From Marinilabiliaceae bacterium UBA5213 (GTDB taxonomy: Bacteria; Bacteroidota; Bacteroidia; Bacteroidales; Marinilabiliaceae): a stretch of 24,959 nucleotides of DNA. A program made the translations under genes and the position numbers. A model generated the notes under the pieces. The model ran no database searches. It had not been told where the DNA came from and saw nothing but the letters and a program-made list of their open reading frames with translations. The stretch covers positions 1 to 24,959 of the forward strand of contig DHVH01000083.1 in assembly GCA_002412555.1 (NCBI GenBank). The letters run 5' to 3'. Of this stretch, positions 7,905 through 14,625 are shown in pieces; position 1 is the first letter of the stretch; the number at the start of each line of letters is the position of its first letter.

Positions 7905-9842
7905 ATGAGGTTTGCAAAAGAAACAAATGAATACCTGGTTTTGATCTTTCGGATGGCGGTAATGATGCTGCTTTATTCCATGGCTCGCGTGGGATTTTAT
8001 CTTTTCAATTCCAGTTTTTTTCCCAATGTAACTTTTAGTGGTCTGCTAACCATAATGAAAGGGGGCTTGATGTTTGACATCAGTGCCCTTTTGTATATCA
8101 ACCTGCTTTATTTGCTGCTTTATCTGTTGCCCCTGCCTTTTAAGTTCAATGGATGGTACCAGACGGGCCTAAAGGTGCTTTTTGTGGTCACCAATGCTGC
8201 TGGACTGGCGGTTAATGTGAGTGATATTATTTACTACCGCTTTACTTTAAAACGAACTACTTCGAGTGTGTTCGATATTTTCGCCAACGAAGAAAATATG
8301 GGCAGACTGTGGTTGCAGTTTTTGGTGGATTATTGGTATGCCTTGTTTTTTTGGCTGTTATTGACTGGGCTGATGGTGTTTTTATATGGACGATTAAAGC
8401 CCAAACCCATTGCTTTTTCTTCGAAATGGCTATACCCGATTACTGGTTTGGTGTTTTTGGTGCTGTTTTCGGGCTTTTCTATAGTGGGCATGCGCGGTGG
8501 ATACCGACATAGTACACGTCCCATTAATATGAGCAATGCGGGAAGATTTGTGAACTCTCCGGAGGAAATGGCTTTGGTACTGAACACTTCATTTAGTATG
8601 CTGAGGACCATTGGTAAGAAATCCTTTATTCCCCTTAGTTATTTTTCGGAAGAGGAATTGGCTGACGTTTATACACCAGAGATTTTCCCCAATGAAAAGG
8701 ACACCGCCCGCTTTAAGGATTATAATGTGGTGGTTATTATTCTTGAGAGTTTTAACCGCGAACATTCAGGGTATCTGAATCCACACCTCGATGGTGGAAA
8801 TTACAAGGGTTATACGCCTTTTTTAGACTCTCTGATGAGGGAGTCACTTACTTTTGCTCAGGGCTTTGCCAATGGACGCAAGTCCATTGACGCCATGCCG
8901 TCTGTTCTGGCTTCCCTGCCCGCCTTGGTGCAACCTTATGTGGTTTCGGAGTATTCATCGAACCGAATCAATGGTATGGGAAGTATGTTAAAGGACTATG
9001 GATATTATACTTCTTTTTTTCATGGTGCACCTAATGGATCTATGGGCTTCGATGCCATTGCCCGCTTGTCGGGGTTTGATCATTATTATGGACGGACTGA
9101 ATACGGTAATGATTCCGATTTTGATGGCATATGGGGTATATGGGATGAGCCCTTCTTTCAATTTTTCGCTGAAAAATTGAATACTTTTCCAGAACCTTTT
9201 GCCTCTGCGCTTTTTTCTGTCTCTTCTCACCATCCCTTCAAGGTTCCTTTTAAATATGAAGGGGTATTTGATAAGGGTACTTTACCCATTCACCAATGCG
9301 TAGGTTATACTGACATGGCTCTTAAGCGCTTCTTTGAAGCTGCTAGAAAGGCACAGTGGTACGACAGGACGGTCTTTGTAATTACTGCTGACCATAGTGT
9401 ACCATCTCATTATGAAGCGTATAAGACCAATATCAATGGTTTCGCTGTGCCCATTGTGTTTCATGCGCCGGGGTTGCATTTGAAAGGGCTCGACCATTCG
9501 CTGGCACAGCAAATTGATATATTGCCTACTGTTATAGAAATGCTGAACTATCCTCTGCCGTATGTGGCTTTTGGCAACAATTTGTTGGATGTAGGAGGGG
9601 CGGATGATCGTTTTGTGTTGAATTATGTGAGTGAGACCTTTCAGTTTTTAATGAACGAGTGGGCCATTTATTATGATGGAAAAAAGGTGGTGGCCTTGTA
9701 TAACAGGTTAGAAGATCCAATGTTGACTACTAATTTGATCAAAGATATGCCTATACCGGAAAAAGAATTTCAATTTTTCAGAGCCATCATTCAACAATAT
9801 AATAACCGAATGATCGAAGATCGATTAACTATCAGGCGGTGA
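7905..9842 (+). CDS. LTA synthase family membrane phosphotransferase, Ser-nucleophile type
   Basis: A 645-residue paralogue of the preceding gene with the same plan: membrane helices at about 10-38, 42-78, 88-108, 140-162 and 175-195, then an extracytoplasmic sulfatase-like domain. The metal ligand Glu281 is in VVVIILESFN, His442/His443 in SVSSHHPF, and Asp496-His497 in ITADHS. At the nucleophile position I read NGRKSIDAMPS, placing Ser327 where the upstream paralogue and S. aureus LtaS carry Thr. The substrate is unknown; lipid head-group transfer to an envelope acceptor is the family role. The two proteins diverge strongly, so this is not a recent duplication. A terminator follows at 9932. 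Confidence 0.9.
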   Translation: MRFAKETNEYLVLIFRMAVMMLLYSMARVGFYLFNSSFFPNVTFSGLLTIMKGGLMFDISALLYINLLYLLLYLLPLPFKFNGWYQTGLKVLFVVTNAAGLAVNVSDIIYYRFTLKRTTSSVFDIFANEENMGRLWLQFLVDYWYALFFWLLLTGLMVFLYGRLKPKPIAFSSKWLYPITGLVFLVLFSGFSIVGMRGGYRHSTRPINMSNAGRFVNSPEEMALVLNTSFSMLRTIGKKSFIPLSYFSEEELADVYTPEIFPNEKDTARFKDYNVVVIILESFNREHSGYLNPHLDGGNYKGYTPFLDSLMRESLTFAQGFANGRKSIDAMPSVLASLPALVQPYVVSEYSSNRINGMGSMLKDYGYYTSFFHGAPNGSMGFDAIARLSGFDHYYGRTEYGNDSDFDGIWGIWDEPFFQFFAEKLNTFPEPFASALFSVSSHHPFKVPFKYEGVFDKGTLPIHQCVGYTDMALKRFFEAARKAQWYDRTVFVITADHSVPSHYEAYKTNINGFAVPIVFHAPGLHLKGLDHSLAQQIDILPTVIEMLNYPLPYVAFGNNLLDVGGADDRFVLNYVSETFQFLMNEWAIYYDGKKVVALYNRLEDPMLTTNLIKDMPIPEKEFQFFRAIIQQYNNRMIEDRLTIRR

Positions 9843-9931
9843 GTGTTTTATGTCATATAGGGTGTGGATACAAATGCTGTTATTCAATGAGGAGTTGGTT
9901 GGTTTTCATAGGTAAACAGGGATGTTGAACG

Positions 9932-9960
9932 AAAAAATGCGGCTTTTGGCGCATTTTTTT
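9932..9960 (+). terminator. intrinsic terminator after the second LTA-synthase-like gene
   Basis: An A6-TGCG stem (9932-9941) pairs with CGCA-T6 (9950-9959) around an 8-nt loop, followed by T-rich sequence. It lies 90 nt after the stop and before the HU promoter. Confidence 0.7.
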
Positions 9961-9970
9961 TGTTCTTAAA

Positions 9971-10001
9971 TTTGGAAGACACTATAAATACTCTATATTT
10001 G
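9971..10001 (+). promoter_or_regulatory. promoter of the HU gene
   Basis: TTTG at 9971-9974, 19 nt, TATATTTG at 9994-10001: a perfect Bacteroidota promoter, 54 nt before the ATG. The leader after it is A/T-rich, as is common for strongly translated genes in this phylum. Confidence 0.8.
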
Positions 10002-10055
10002 TGTAGGTAAGATTAAAAAACGTATAGTTTTTAACCCTAAAATTTAATAACTATT

Positions 10056-10328
10056 ATGAACAAGGCTCAATTAATTGATGCAATCGCCGGGGATTCTGGT
10101 TTAACCAAGGCTGATGCAAAAAAAGCTTTAGACGCTTTCTTGAAAGTAACTGGTGACGCGCTTAAAGGCGGAGATCGTGTTACACTTGTAGGATTTGGCT
10201 CTTTTGGAGTTTCTGAAAGAAGCGCCCGTACCGGTCGCAATCCTCAAACTGGTAAGGAAATTACTATTCCTGCAAAAAAAGTAATCAAATTTAAAGCTGG
10301 TAGCGAACTGACTGATTCAGTTAACTAG
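10056..10328 (+). CDS. HU-family nucleoid DNA-binding protein
   Basis: A 90-residue HU/IHF-type histone-like protein that binds and bends DNA as a dimer and compacts the nucleoid. The family signature runs GFGSFGVSERSARTGRNPQTG (from residue 46), with the DNA-intercalating proline in RNPQTG and the following ITIPAKKV arm-return strand. Length is exactly that of classical HU. It is a single-gene unit with its own strong-looking promoter and a terminator 17 nt after the stop. It could be called hupA or hupB; the sequence does not decide, and Bacteroidota usually hold several copies. Confidence 0.95.
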   Translation: MNKAQLIDAIAGDSGLTKADAKKALDAFLKVTGDALKGGDRVTLVGFGSFGVSERSARTGRNPQTGKEITIPAKKVIKFKAGSELTDSVN

Positions 10329-10344
10329 TTTTTAGGTTACAAAA

Positions 10345-10385
10345 AATAAAAAAAGGGGGTGCATTGAAAGTGCTCTCTTTTTTTT
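10345..10385 (+). terminator. intrinsic terminator of the HU gene
   Basis: GGGGGTGC (10355-10362) pairs, partly through G-U pairs, with GTGCTCTC (10370-10377) around a 7-nt loop, flanked by A-run and T-run (10378-10385). A second T-run follows at 10391. Confidence 0.75.
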
Positions 10386-10425
10386 GTGCTTTTTTTTTTG
10401 ATTGATTTTTTCGTGCTGGCTGTGA

Positions 10426-10454
10426 TTTGAAGGGTAACGAGACAAGTATATTTG
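10426..10454 (+). promoter_or_regulatory. orphan promoter-like site before composite repeat element 2
   Basis: TTTG at 10426-10429, 17 nt, then TATATTTG at 10447-10454. No open reading frame starts within the next 500 bases; what follows is the heptamer array from 10492. If real it would transcribe the repeat region. The spacing is 2 nt shorter than at the asnA, HU and aroC promoters. Confidence 0.35.
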
Positions 10455-10491
10455 ACTTCAACAATAACCTTTTGGTGATAAAACAGTAAGA

Positions 10492-10561
10492 ACAGTTAAT
10501 AGTTATCAGTAAACAGTTATCAGTTATCAGTAAACAGTTATCAGTTATCAGTAAGCTGTTA
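10492..10561 (+). repeat. composite repeat element 2, block 1: ten in-register heptamers with a 21-bp super-repeat
   Basis: Seventy bases divide into ten heptamers without an indel. Units are TCAGTAA, ACAGTTA and TCAGTTA, that is AWCAGTN in a shifted phase, the same consensus as block 1 of element 1 read on its minus strand. The three-heptad group TCAGTAA, ACAGTTA, TCAGTTA is repeated identically at 10506-10526 and 10527-10547. The array closes with AGCTGTT (10554-10560), comparable with AGCAGTC at the matching end of element 1. Confidence 0.9.
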
Positions 10562-10582
10562 TTGGTGGGAGGATGGTTTTTT

Positions 10583-10704
10583 GTTGATAGTTGGGGAGTT
10601 GATAGTTGATAGTTAAAATGTTTATAGTTTATAGTTTATAGTTTATAGTTTGTAGTTTGGGAGTTGAAAGATTTTAGTTGAGGGTTTGGAGTTGATAGAT
10701 GAGG
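10583..10704 (+). repeat. composite repeat element 2, block 2: GTTGATA/GTTTATA heptamers
   Basis: Heptamers GTTGATA (10583, 10598, 10605) give way to four exact tandem GTTTATA units at 10620-10647 and GTTTGTA at 10648, then to drifting units ending with GTTGATA at 10691. Only single-base slips (for example at 10597 and 10619) interrupt the period. The units are the reverse complement of the AACTATA-type units at 4402-4486. Confidence 0.88.
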
Positions 10705-10710
10705 ACGTTA

Positions 10711-10785
10711 ACCTTCAACCATAAACCCCTTTTGCCCTATTCATCCTTTCAGCCATTCATACCCATACCCATCATACCCTTCAGG
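10711..10785 (+). repeat. composite repeat element 2, block 3: C-rich degenerate heptamers and hexamers
   Basis: A C-rich stretch with CAACCAT, CCCTATTC and CATACCC-type short units follows block 2. It corresponds in position and composition to block 3 of element 1 read on the minus strand (CCTATTGA and ATCAACC units), but is more decayed. The remaining sequence to 10881 shows nothing recognisable. Confidence 0.55.
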
Positions 10786-10881
10786 TAGTTCAAGAGAGGG
10801 GATTTATGATTTTAATCAACGAAAATTGATTATTTATCGTAAAAAAAAGTAATTTCACCATGATTGTACGTATTAATTTTA

Positions 10882-10889
10882 TACTTTTG
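10882..10889 (+). promoter_or_regulatory. candidate -7 element for the LytTR regulator gene
   Basis: TACTTTTG is an exact TAnnTTTG match, 105 nt before the start codon, implying a leader of about 100 nt. No TTTG box lies at 19 nt; the nearest TTG is at 15 nt. Confidence 0.4.
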
Positions 10890-10994
10890 CCAAAGTGCCC
10901 ATGTTGATGAATTTCATACATATAAGGGATTATTTATATGGGGTTCATTGTGCCTAAAGGAAGGCCAATGTAAATAAAATGAAAATCTGATTCT

Positions 10995-11708
10995 ATGAAC
11001 TGCATAATTGTTGATGACGATAATCTGTCAATTAAGATTATTGAAGAGTTTGTTCAGCGAACCGACGGCTTAAATCATATGGGGTCGTTCAGCAGTGCTG
11101 TGGAAGCTGTTAACATGCTTAATAATCATTCAGGGACTCCTGTTCATCTGATTTTTCTGGATATTGAGATGCCGGAGATGTCCGGGATTGAATTCTTGAA
11201 GGCTCTGAATGTTATTCCTCAAGTAGTTATTTACTCTTCTGAAGAGAAATATGCTTTGGAATCCTATGAGTATGATGTAACCGATTACCTGTTGAAGCCA
11301 GTCACCTACGGACGGTTTATCAAAGCTGTCAGTCGCGCCAGAGAGCGTTTTGAAAAGAAGGAGAATCCTGTTAAGCAAAGCACAGAAATTTTTATCAAGA
11401 ACAACTCTTCCCTGGTACGCGTTAAATACGACGATATTTTATGGATTGAGGCACTTGAAAACTATGTGGTGCTGAATACTTTTCGCGAAAAATATACCAT
11501 TCATTTTACCATGAAGTCGATCGCAGACCGCATGCCTTCTGACCGGTTTATGCGCATTCACCGTTCCTATATTGTGAATTTTAGTAAGATTAAGGCCATT
11601 GAGGATAACTCTGTGATTATTAAAACTGAGAATGGTAATAAGATTATCCCCATTGGGAAGTCGTACCGGGATAAGCTGTTGGATGATATTAATTTGATTA
11701 CGAGGTAG
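10995..11708 (+). CDS. LytTR-family response regulator
   Basis: A 237-residue two-domain regulator. The receiver domain (1-120) has the acidic cluster Asp7-Asp8-Asp9, the phospho-acceptor Asp56 in IFLDIEMPEMSG, a Ser81/Ser82 switch position and Lys101 in DYLLKP. The LytTR DNA-binding domain (about 135-235) carries the usual IKNNSSLVRVKYDDILWIEALENYV and RIHRSYIVN segments. In Bacteroidota these pair with membrane histidine kinases of the LytS/YehU type. No kinase gene is next to it, so the partner and target genes are unknown. The frame ends 1 nt before an octamer array. Confidence 0.95.
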   Translation: MNCIIVDDDNLSIKIIEEFVQRTDGLNHMGSFSSAVEAVNMLNNHSGTPVHLIFLDIEMPEMSGIEFLKALNVIPQVVIYSSEEKYALESYEYDVTDYLLKPVTYGRFIKAVSRARERFEKKENPVKQSTEIFIKNNSSLVRVKYDDILWIEALENYVVLNTFREKYTIHFTMKSIADRMPSDRFMRIHRSYIVNFSKIKAIEDNSVIIKTENGNKIIPIGKSYRDKLLDDINLITR

Positions 11709-11709
11709 T

Positions 11710-11773
11710 GGTCAATAGGTTGTTAGGTCAATAGATCATTAGGTTGTTAGGTCAATAGATGGTTAGGTTGATA
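11710..11773 (+). repeat. solo octamer array (block-3 type) after the LytTR regulator gene
   Basis: Sixty-four bases form eight octamers with no indel: GGTCAATA three times, GGTTGTTA twice, and GATCATTA, GATGGTTA, GGTTGATA. It starts 1 nt after the stop codon and lies upstream of the terminator at 11889, so it is probably in the 3' untranslated part of the mRNA. Confidence 0.9.
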
Positions 11774-11888
11774 GGTGGGATCAAATTCATGATATTCAGT
11801 AAGTTGTGTTTTCGTGGTCATTGAGCGCAAGTTGTTTAAAGTCAGTAGTTTCAAAATATTAACGAACTATTAAGTAGTCATACATTTT

Positions 11889-11926
11889 ATAAAAAAAGCG
11901 GTTGAATTTTCAACCGCTTTTTTTAT
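11889..11926. terminator. bidirectional intrinsic terminator between the LytTR regulator and PiT genes
   Basis: A perfect 8-bp stem, GCGGTTGA (11898-11905) and TCAACCGC (11910-11917), loop ATTT, is flanked by A7 and T7 which extend the pairing. The symmetry fits termination of both converging genes. Confidence 0.9.
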
Positions 11927-12000
11927 AGGATTATTTTTAGATATGGGAAATCTCTCCGGGATCCCTCATTCATTCTCCGTGAACCTTTGTTTAACAAATA

Positions 12001-12037
12001 AAACTCCGTGCACTAAGTTAATAGTTACACGGAGTTT
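12001..12037. repeat. imperfect-spaced inverted repeat containing CTCCGTG
   Basis: AAACTCCGTG (12001-12010) is exactly complementary to CACGGAGTTT (12028-12037), with a 17-nt loop. A further TCTCCGTGAA lies just upstream at about 11975. It resembles the CTCCGTG-containing dispersed sequences I recall from Bacteroidota intergenic regions; that recollection is not verified. Confidence 0.6.
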
Positions 12038-12055
12038 CACAGAGAAATAGTATCG

Positions 12056-12073
12056 GTACCGCAACTGCGGTAC
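12056..12073 (-). other. hairpin at the 3' end of the PiT-PhoU gene
   Basis: GTACCGC (12056-12062) and GCGGTAC (12067-12073) form a perfect 7-bp stem with loop AACT. It overlaps the last base of the stop codon. It lacks a T-run, so it may protect the mRNA end or act together with the terminator at 11889. Confidence 0.6.
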
Positions 12074-14322
12074 TATTTTATGTAATTGGTAAAGTCGCGC
12101 TGGGCTTTGATGAGATTAATCAGGTGCAGCATCATGTTTTGCGTTTCGTGCAAAATACCCAGATAAAGCATACTGATTTTGGTGCCTGCTTTTTCTTTTT
12201 TGATGCGCTTTAACTGGACTTTTCGCAAGGTACGCAGTTGATCCAGTATTTTTACCTGGTCTTCAAATATGATATCCAGTTTTTCCAGATTGTTATTCTC
12301 GATAAAGCTAACCGACTTTTTAATAATCGACTTTACCTTTACCTGAAGCAGGTTGAGATCCTGGAATTGCTCTTCTGAGAAGGTCTTGTGGTTATTATCC
12401 AGATGTTCCCAACATGGATTGGTGATGAAGGTCAAACAATGCGCTGTTTCACGCAAATAATCGAGCACCTGGACATAGTAGAGGCTGGAGTCAATACTCT
12501 CTTCCTGAAGTTTGCGTACCGTTTTATAAATGTTGGTTTTCATTTTCTTGGTTCGCTTGTTCAGGGCATCGACTTCTTTAAGAGATTCTTTGAGCTGTCT
12601 GCGGTCTTCTGCCTCGAAAGAAATAAGCGATTTCATATAGAGACCAGATACCTGGTTCAAAACATCCGATACGCTGTGCTTGCATTGCTCCAGAATTTTC
12701 TCAGAGACTATTTCTCCATTCACTTCTTCTATTTCTAATTCTTGCGCATTCAGTTGTTCTTTGGTGGCTTTGTTAGAGAACATGTGCGTGCGAACTAACA
12801 GGAAGACGGCCAGTGCGATGAGTACGAAAATGGACCAGGTACCGGCGTAAGCGATGAGCAAAGCAACTATAAAGGCTACGCTGAAAGCCGAGAAGGCGGT
12901 AAAGAACCATCCTCCAATAACGGATAGCACACCCGTAATGCGATAAACTGCACTGTCGCGCCCCCAGGCACGGTCAGACAAGGAGCTACCCATGGCTACC
13001 ATAAAGGTAACATAAGTGGTTGATAAAGGTAGTTTGAGTGAAGTGGCACTGGCAATAAGAATACTGGCCACCACCAGGTTGACAGATGCTCTTAGCATAT
13101 CAAATGAAGGCGCATCCTTTTCCTTGATGGTATGGCTGACTTCGTCCATTTCGAATTGCTTGTCGAGGTACTTTTTGACCGAACCGGGAACGAATTGGCC
13201 AACCGACTTGGACACTGCAATGGAACCTCTTACCAGTGATCTGGCAAAATAGGACGAGCCAAAACGTTCGTCACCTTCTCCCTGACGACTTAAATCCACC
13301 GATGTCTTAACCACTTTACGGGCTTTCTTGGAGGTCCATAAGGTAACCACCATTATTAGTCCGGCAATGAGCAAAATATAGGTTTCCGTCTTCACCGGCT
13401 CAGCCAATGAACCCATCAAGAGGGTAGACGGAGTAGCACCCGGTGTGGATATATAGTCCCTAAATGCTTCAAAGCCGGCCAGTGGCACTCCTATAAAGTT
13501 GACCAGGTCGTTCCCTGCAAAGGCCATGGCCAATGCAAATGTGCCTGCTAATACGGTGAATTTTAATATGTTCAGCTTAAAAATCCAGTGAAATACCTGA
13601 AGGATGGAGGTCCATCCCAGCAAACTATAAAGAATAATCAGATTGCTGTTGTTGTTGATCCACTCTTTGGTTTCGGCGGTCATAAAGGAAGAGCCATTGG
13701 CGCCTTTTACCAAAATAAAGTAGGTGATAGCAGTAATGGCCATGCCTCCCCAAAGCGAACCCAGATATTTAATTCTGGTCTGGTAGCGAAACGAAAAAAT
13801 AACGCGGGTAACGTACTGAACGATGGCGCCGGCAGAGAAGGATATGACAACTGAAATGAGAATTCCGGAAATAATGGCGAGCGCCTTAGCCGAGTTGATG
13901 TAATCACTCATAGGGATGGCAGGGTCGTTCATTACTTTAATAATGGATACCCCTACCGCGGCTCCAAGTAATTCAAAAATGATGGAGACGGTGGTGGAAG
14001 TCGGCAGTCCAAAGGTGTTGAAAAGATCCAGCAGAACCACATCGGTGATCATTACAGCCAGAAATATGATCATGATTTCCTGAAAGTAGAAGTGTTCAGG
14101 ATTGAACATGCTTTTTCGGGCAATCTCCATCATGCCACTTGAAAAGGTGGCGCCTACGAATACACCCAGAGCTGCAACCAGCATTATGATTTTAAAGGGA
14201 GCTGCCTTGGCGCCGATGGCGGAGTTAAGGAAATTAACTGCATCGTTACTTACGCCTACTACTAGGTCAGAAATGGCCAGTAAAAACAGAACGAGGACAA
14301 GAATCAGATAAACGTTTTCCAT
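12073..14322 (-). CDS. inorganic phosphate transporter (PiT) fused to a C-terminal PhoU-like domain
   Basis: A 749-residue ion-coupled phosphate permease. Both copies of the PiT signature are seen: GVSNDAVNF at 23-31 and FAGNDLVNF at 268-276. The inner repeats carry FGLPTSTT (104-111) and KLPLSTTYV (430-438). About ten to twelve membrane helices occupy 1-515, with a cytoplasmic loop at about 330-405. Residues 530-749 are soluble, helical and charged, like PhoU, the regulator that in other bacteria restrains phosphate uptake. Ordinary PiT proteins stop near residue 500, so this is a transporter with a built-in PhoU-like module. It is monocistronic and converges on the LytTR gene. Confidence 0.93.
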   Translation of the reverse strand: MENVYLILVLVLFLLAISDLVVGVSNDAVNFLNSAIGAKAAPFKIIMLVAALGVFVGATFSSGMMEIARKSMFNPEHFYFQEIMIIFLAVMITDVVLLDLFNTFGLPTSTTVSIIFELLGAAVGVSIIKVMNDPAIPMSDYINSAKALAIISGILISVVISFSAGAIVQYVTRVIFSFRYQTRIKYLGSLWGGMAITAITYFILVKGANGSSFMTAETKEWINNNSNLIILYSLLGWTSILQVFHWIFKLNILKFTVLAGTFALAMAFAGNDLVNFIGVPLAGFEAFRDYISTPGATPSTLLMGSLAEPVKTETYILLIAGLIMVVTLWTSKKARKVVKTSVDLSRQGEGDERFGSSYFARSLVRGSIAVSKSVGQFVPGSVKKYLDKQFEMDEVSHTIKEKDAPSFDMLRASVNLVVASILIASATSLKLPLSTTYVTFMVAMGSSLSDRAWGRDSAVYRITGVLSVIGGWFFTAFSAFSVAFIVALLIAYAGTWSIFVLIALAVFLLVRTHMFSNKATKEQLNAQELEIEEVNGEIVSEKILEQCKHSVSDVLNQVSGLYMKSLISFEAEDRRQLKESLKEVDALNKRTKKMKTNIYKTVRKLQEESIDSSLYYVQVLDYLRETAHCLTFITNPCWEHLDNNHKTFSEEQFQDLNLLQVKVKSIIKKSVSFIENNNLEKLDIIFEDQVKILDQLRTLRKVQLKRIKKEKAGTKISMLYLGILHETQNMMLHLINLIKAQRDFTNYIK

Positions 14323-14352
14323 TGTTTTGGTTCAACAGTTGATGACTTGATT

Positions 14353-14383
14353 TTAGTTAACTAATTAGTTGAGCGCAAACTTA
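14353..14383 (-). promoter_or_regulatory. candidate -7 element and overlapping palindromes before the PiT gene
   Basis: On the minus strand TAAGTTTG (14383-14376) matches the -7 consensus, 53 nt before the start codon. Between it and the gene lie two overlapping perfect 12-bp palindromes, TTAGTTAACTAA (14353-14364) and AACTAATTAGTT (14359-14370), a plausible operator. No TTTG box at 19 nt was found. The rest of 14384-14625 is AT-rich and shows nothing else I can name. Confidence 0.4.
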
Positions 14384-14625
14384 CTTTCAATAGTGGCGAC
14401 GTATGTTACCTTTTTGTTAAGCCTATGTTAAGAAATTGTTAAGTGAGGGAGTGATATGTTTTTCAGGTTTAATTTTAATCCAAAATTAACAATTTTTTAA
14501 CACTTGTATAATATTGATTAAATAATCATTAAAAAAATATCTGCAATGGCTTTCTATGGGCAAATAAAAATGGTTTTTATGATTTGTATGCTCCATGGGC
14601 GAAGTTTTTTTTAGATATTTGCAAA

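Noticed and set aside
5805..9842. Recent tandem duplication of the two LTA-synthase-like genes
   Set aside because: The proteins share only the family plan and catalytic motifs; sequences are too divergent for a recent event.
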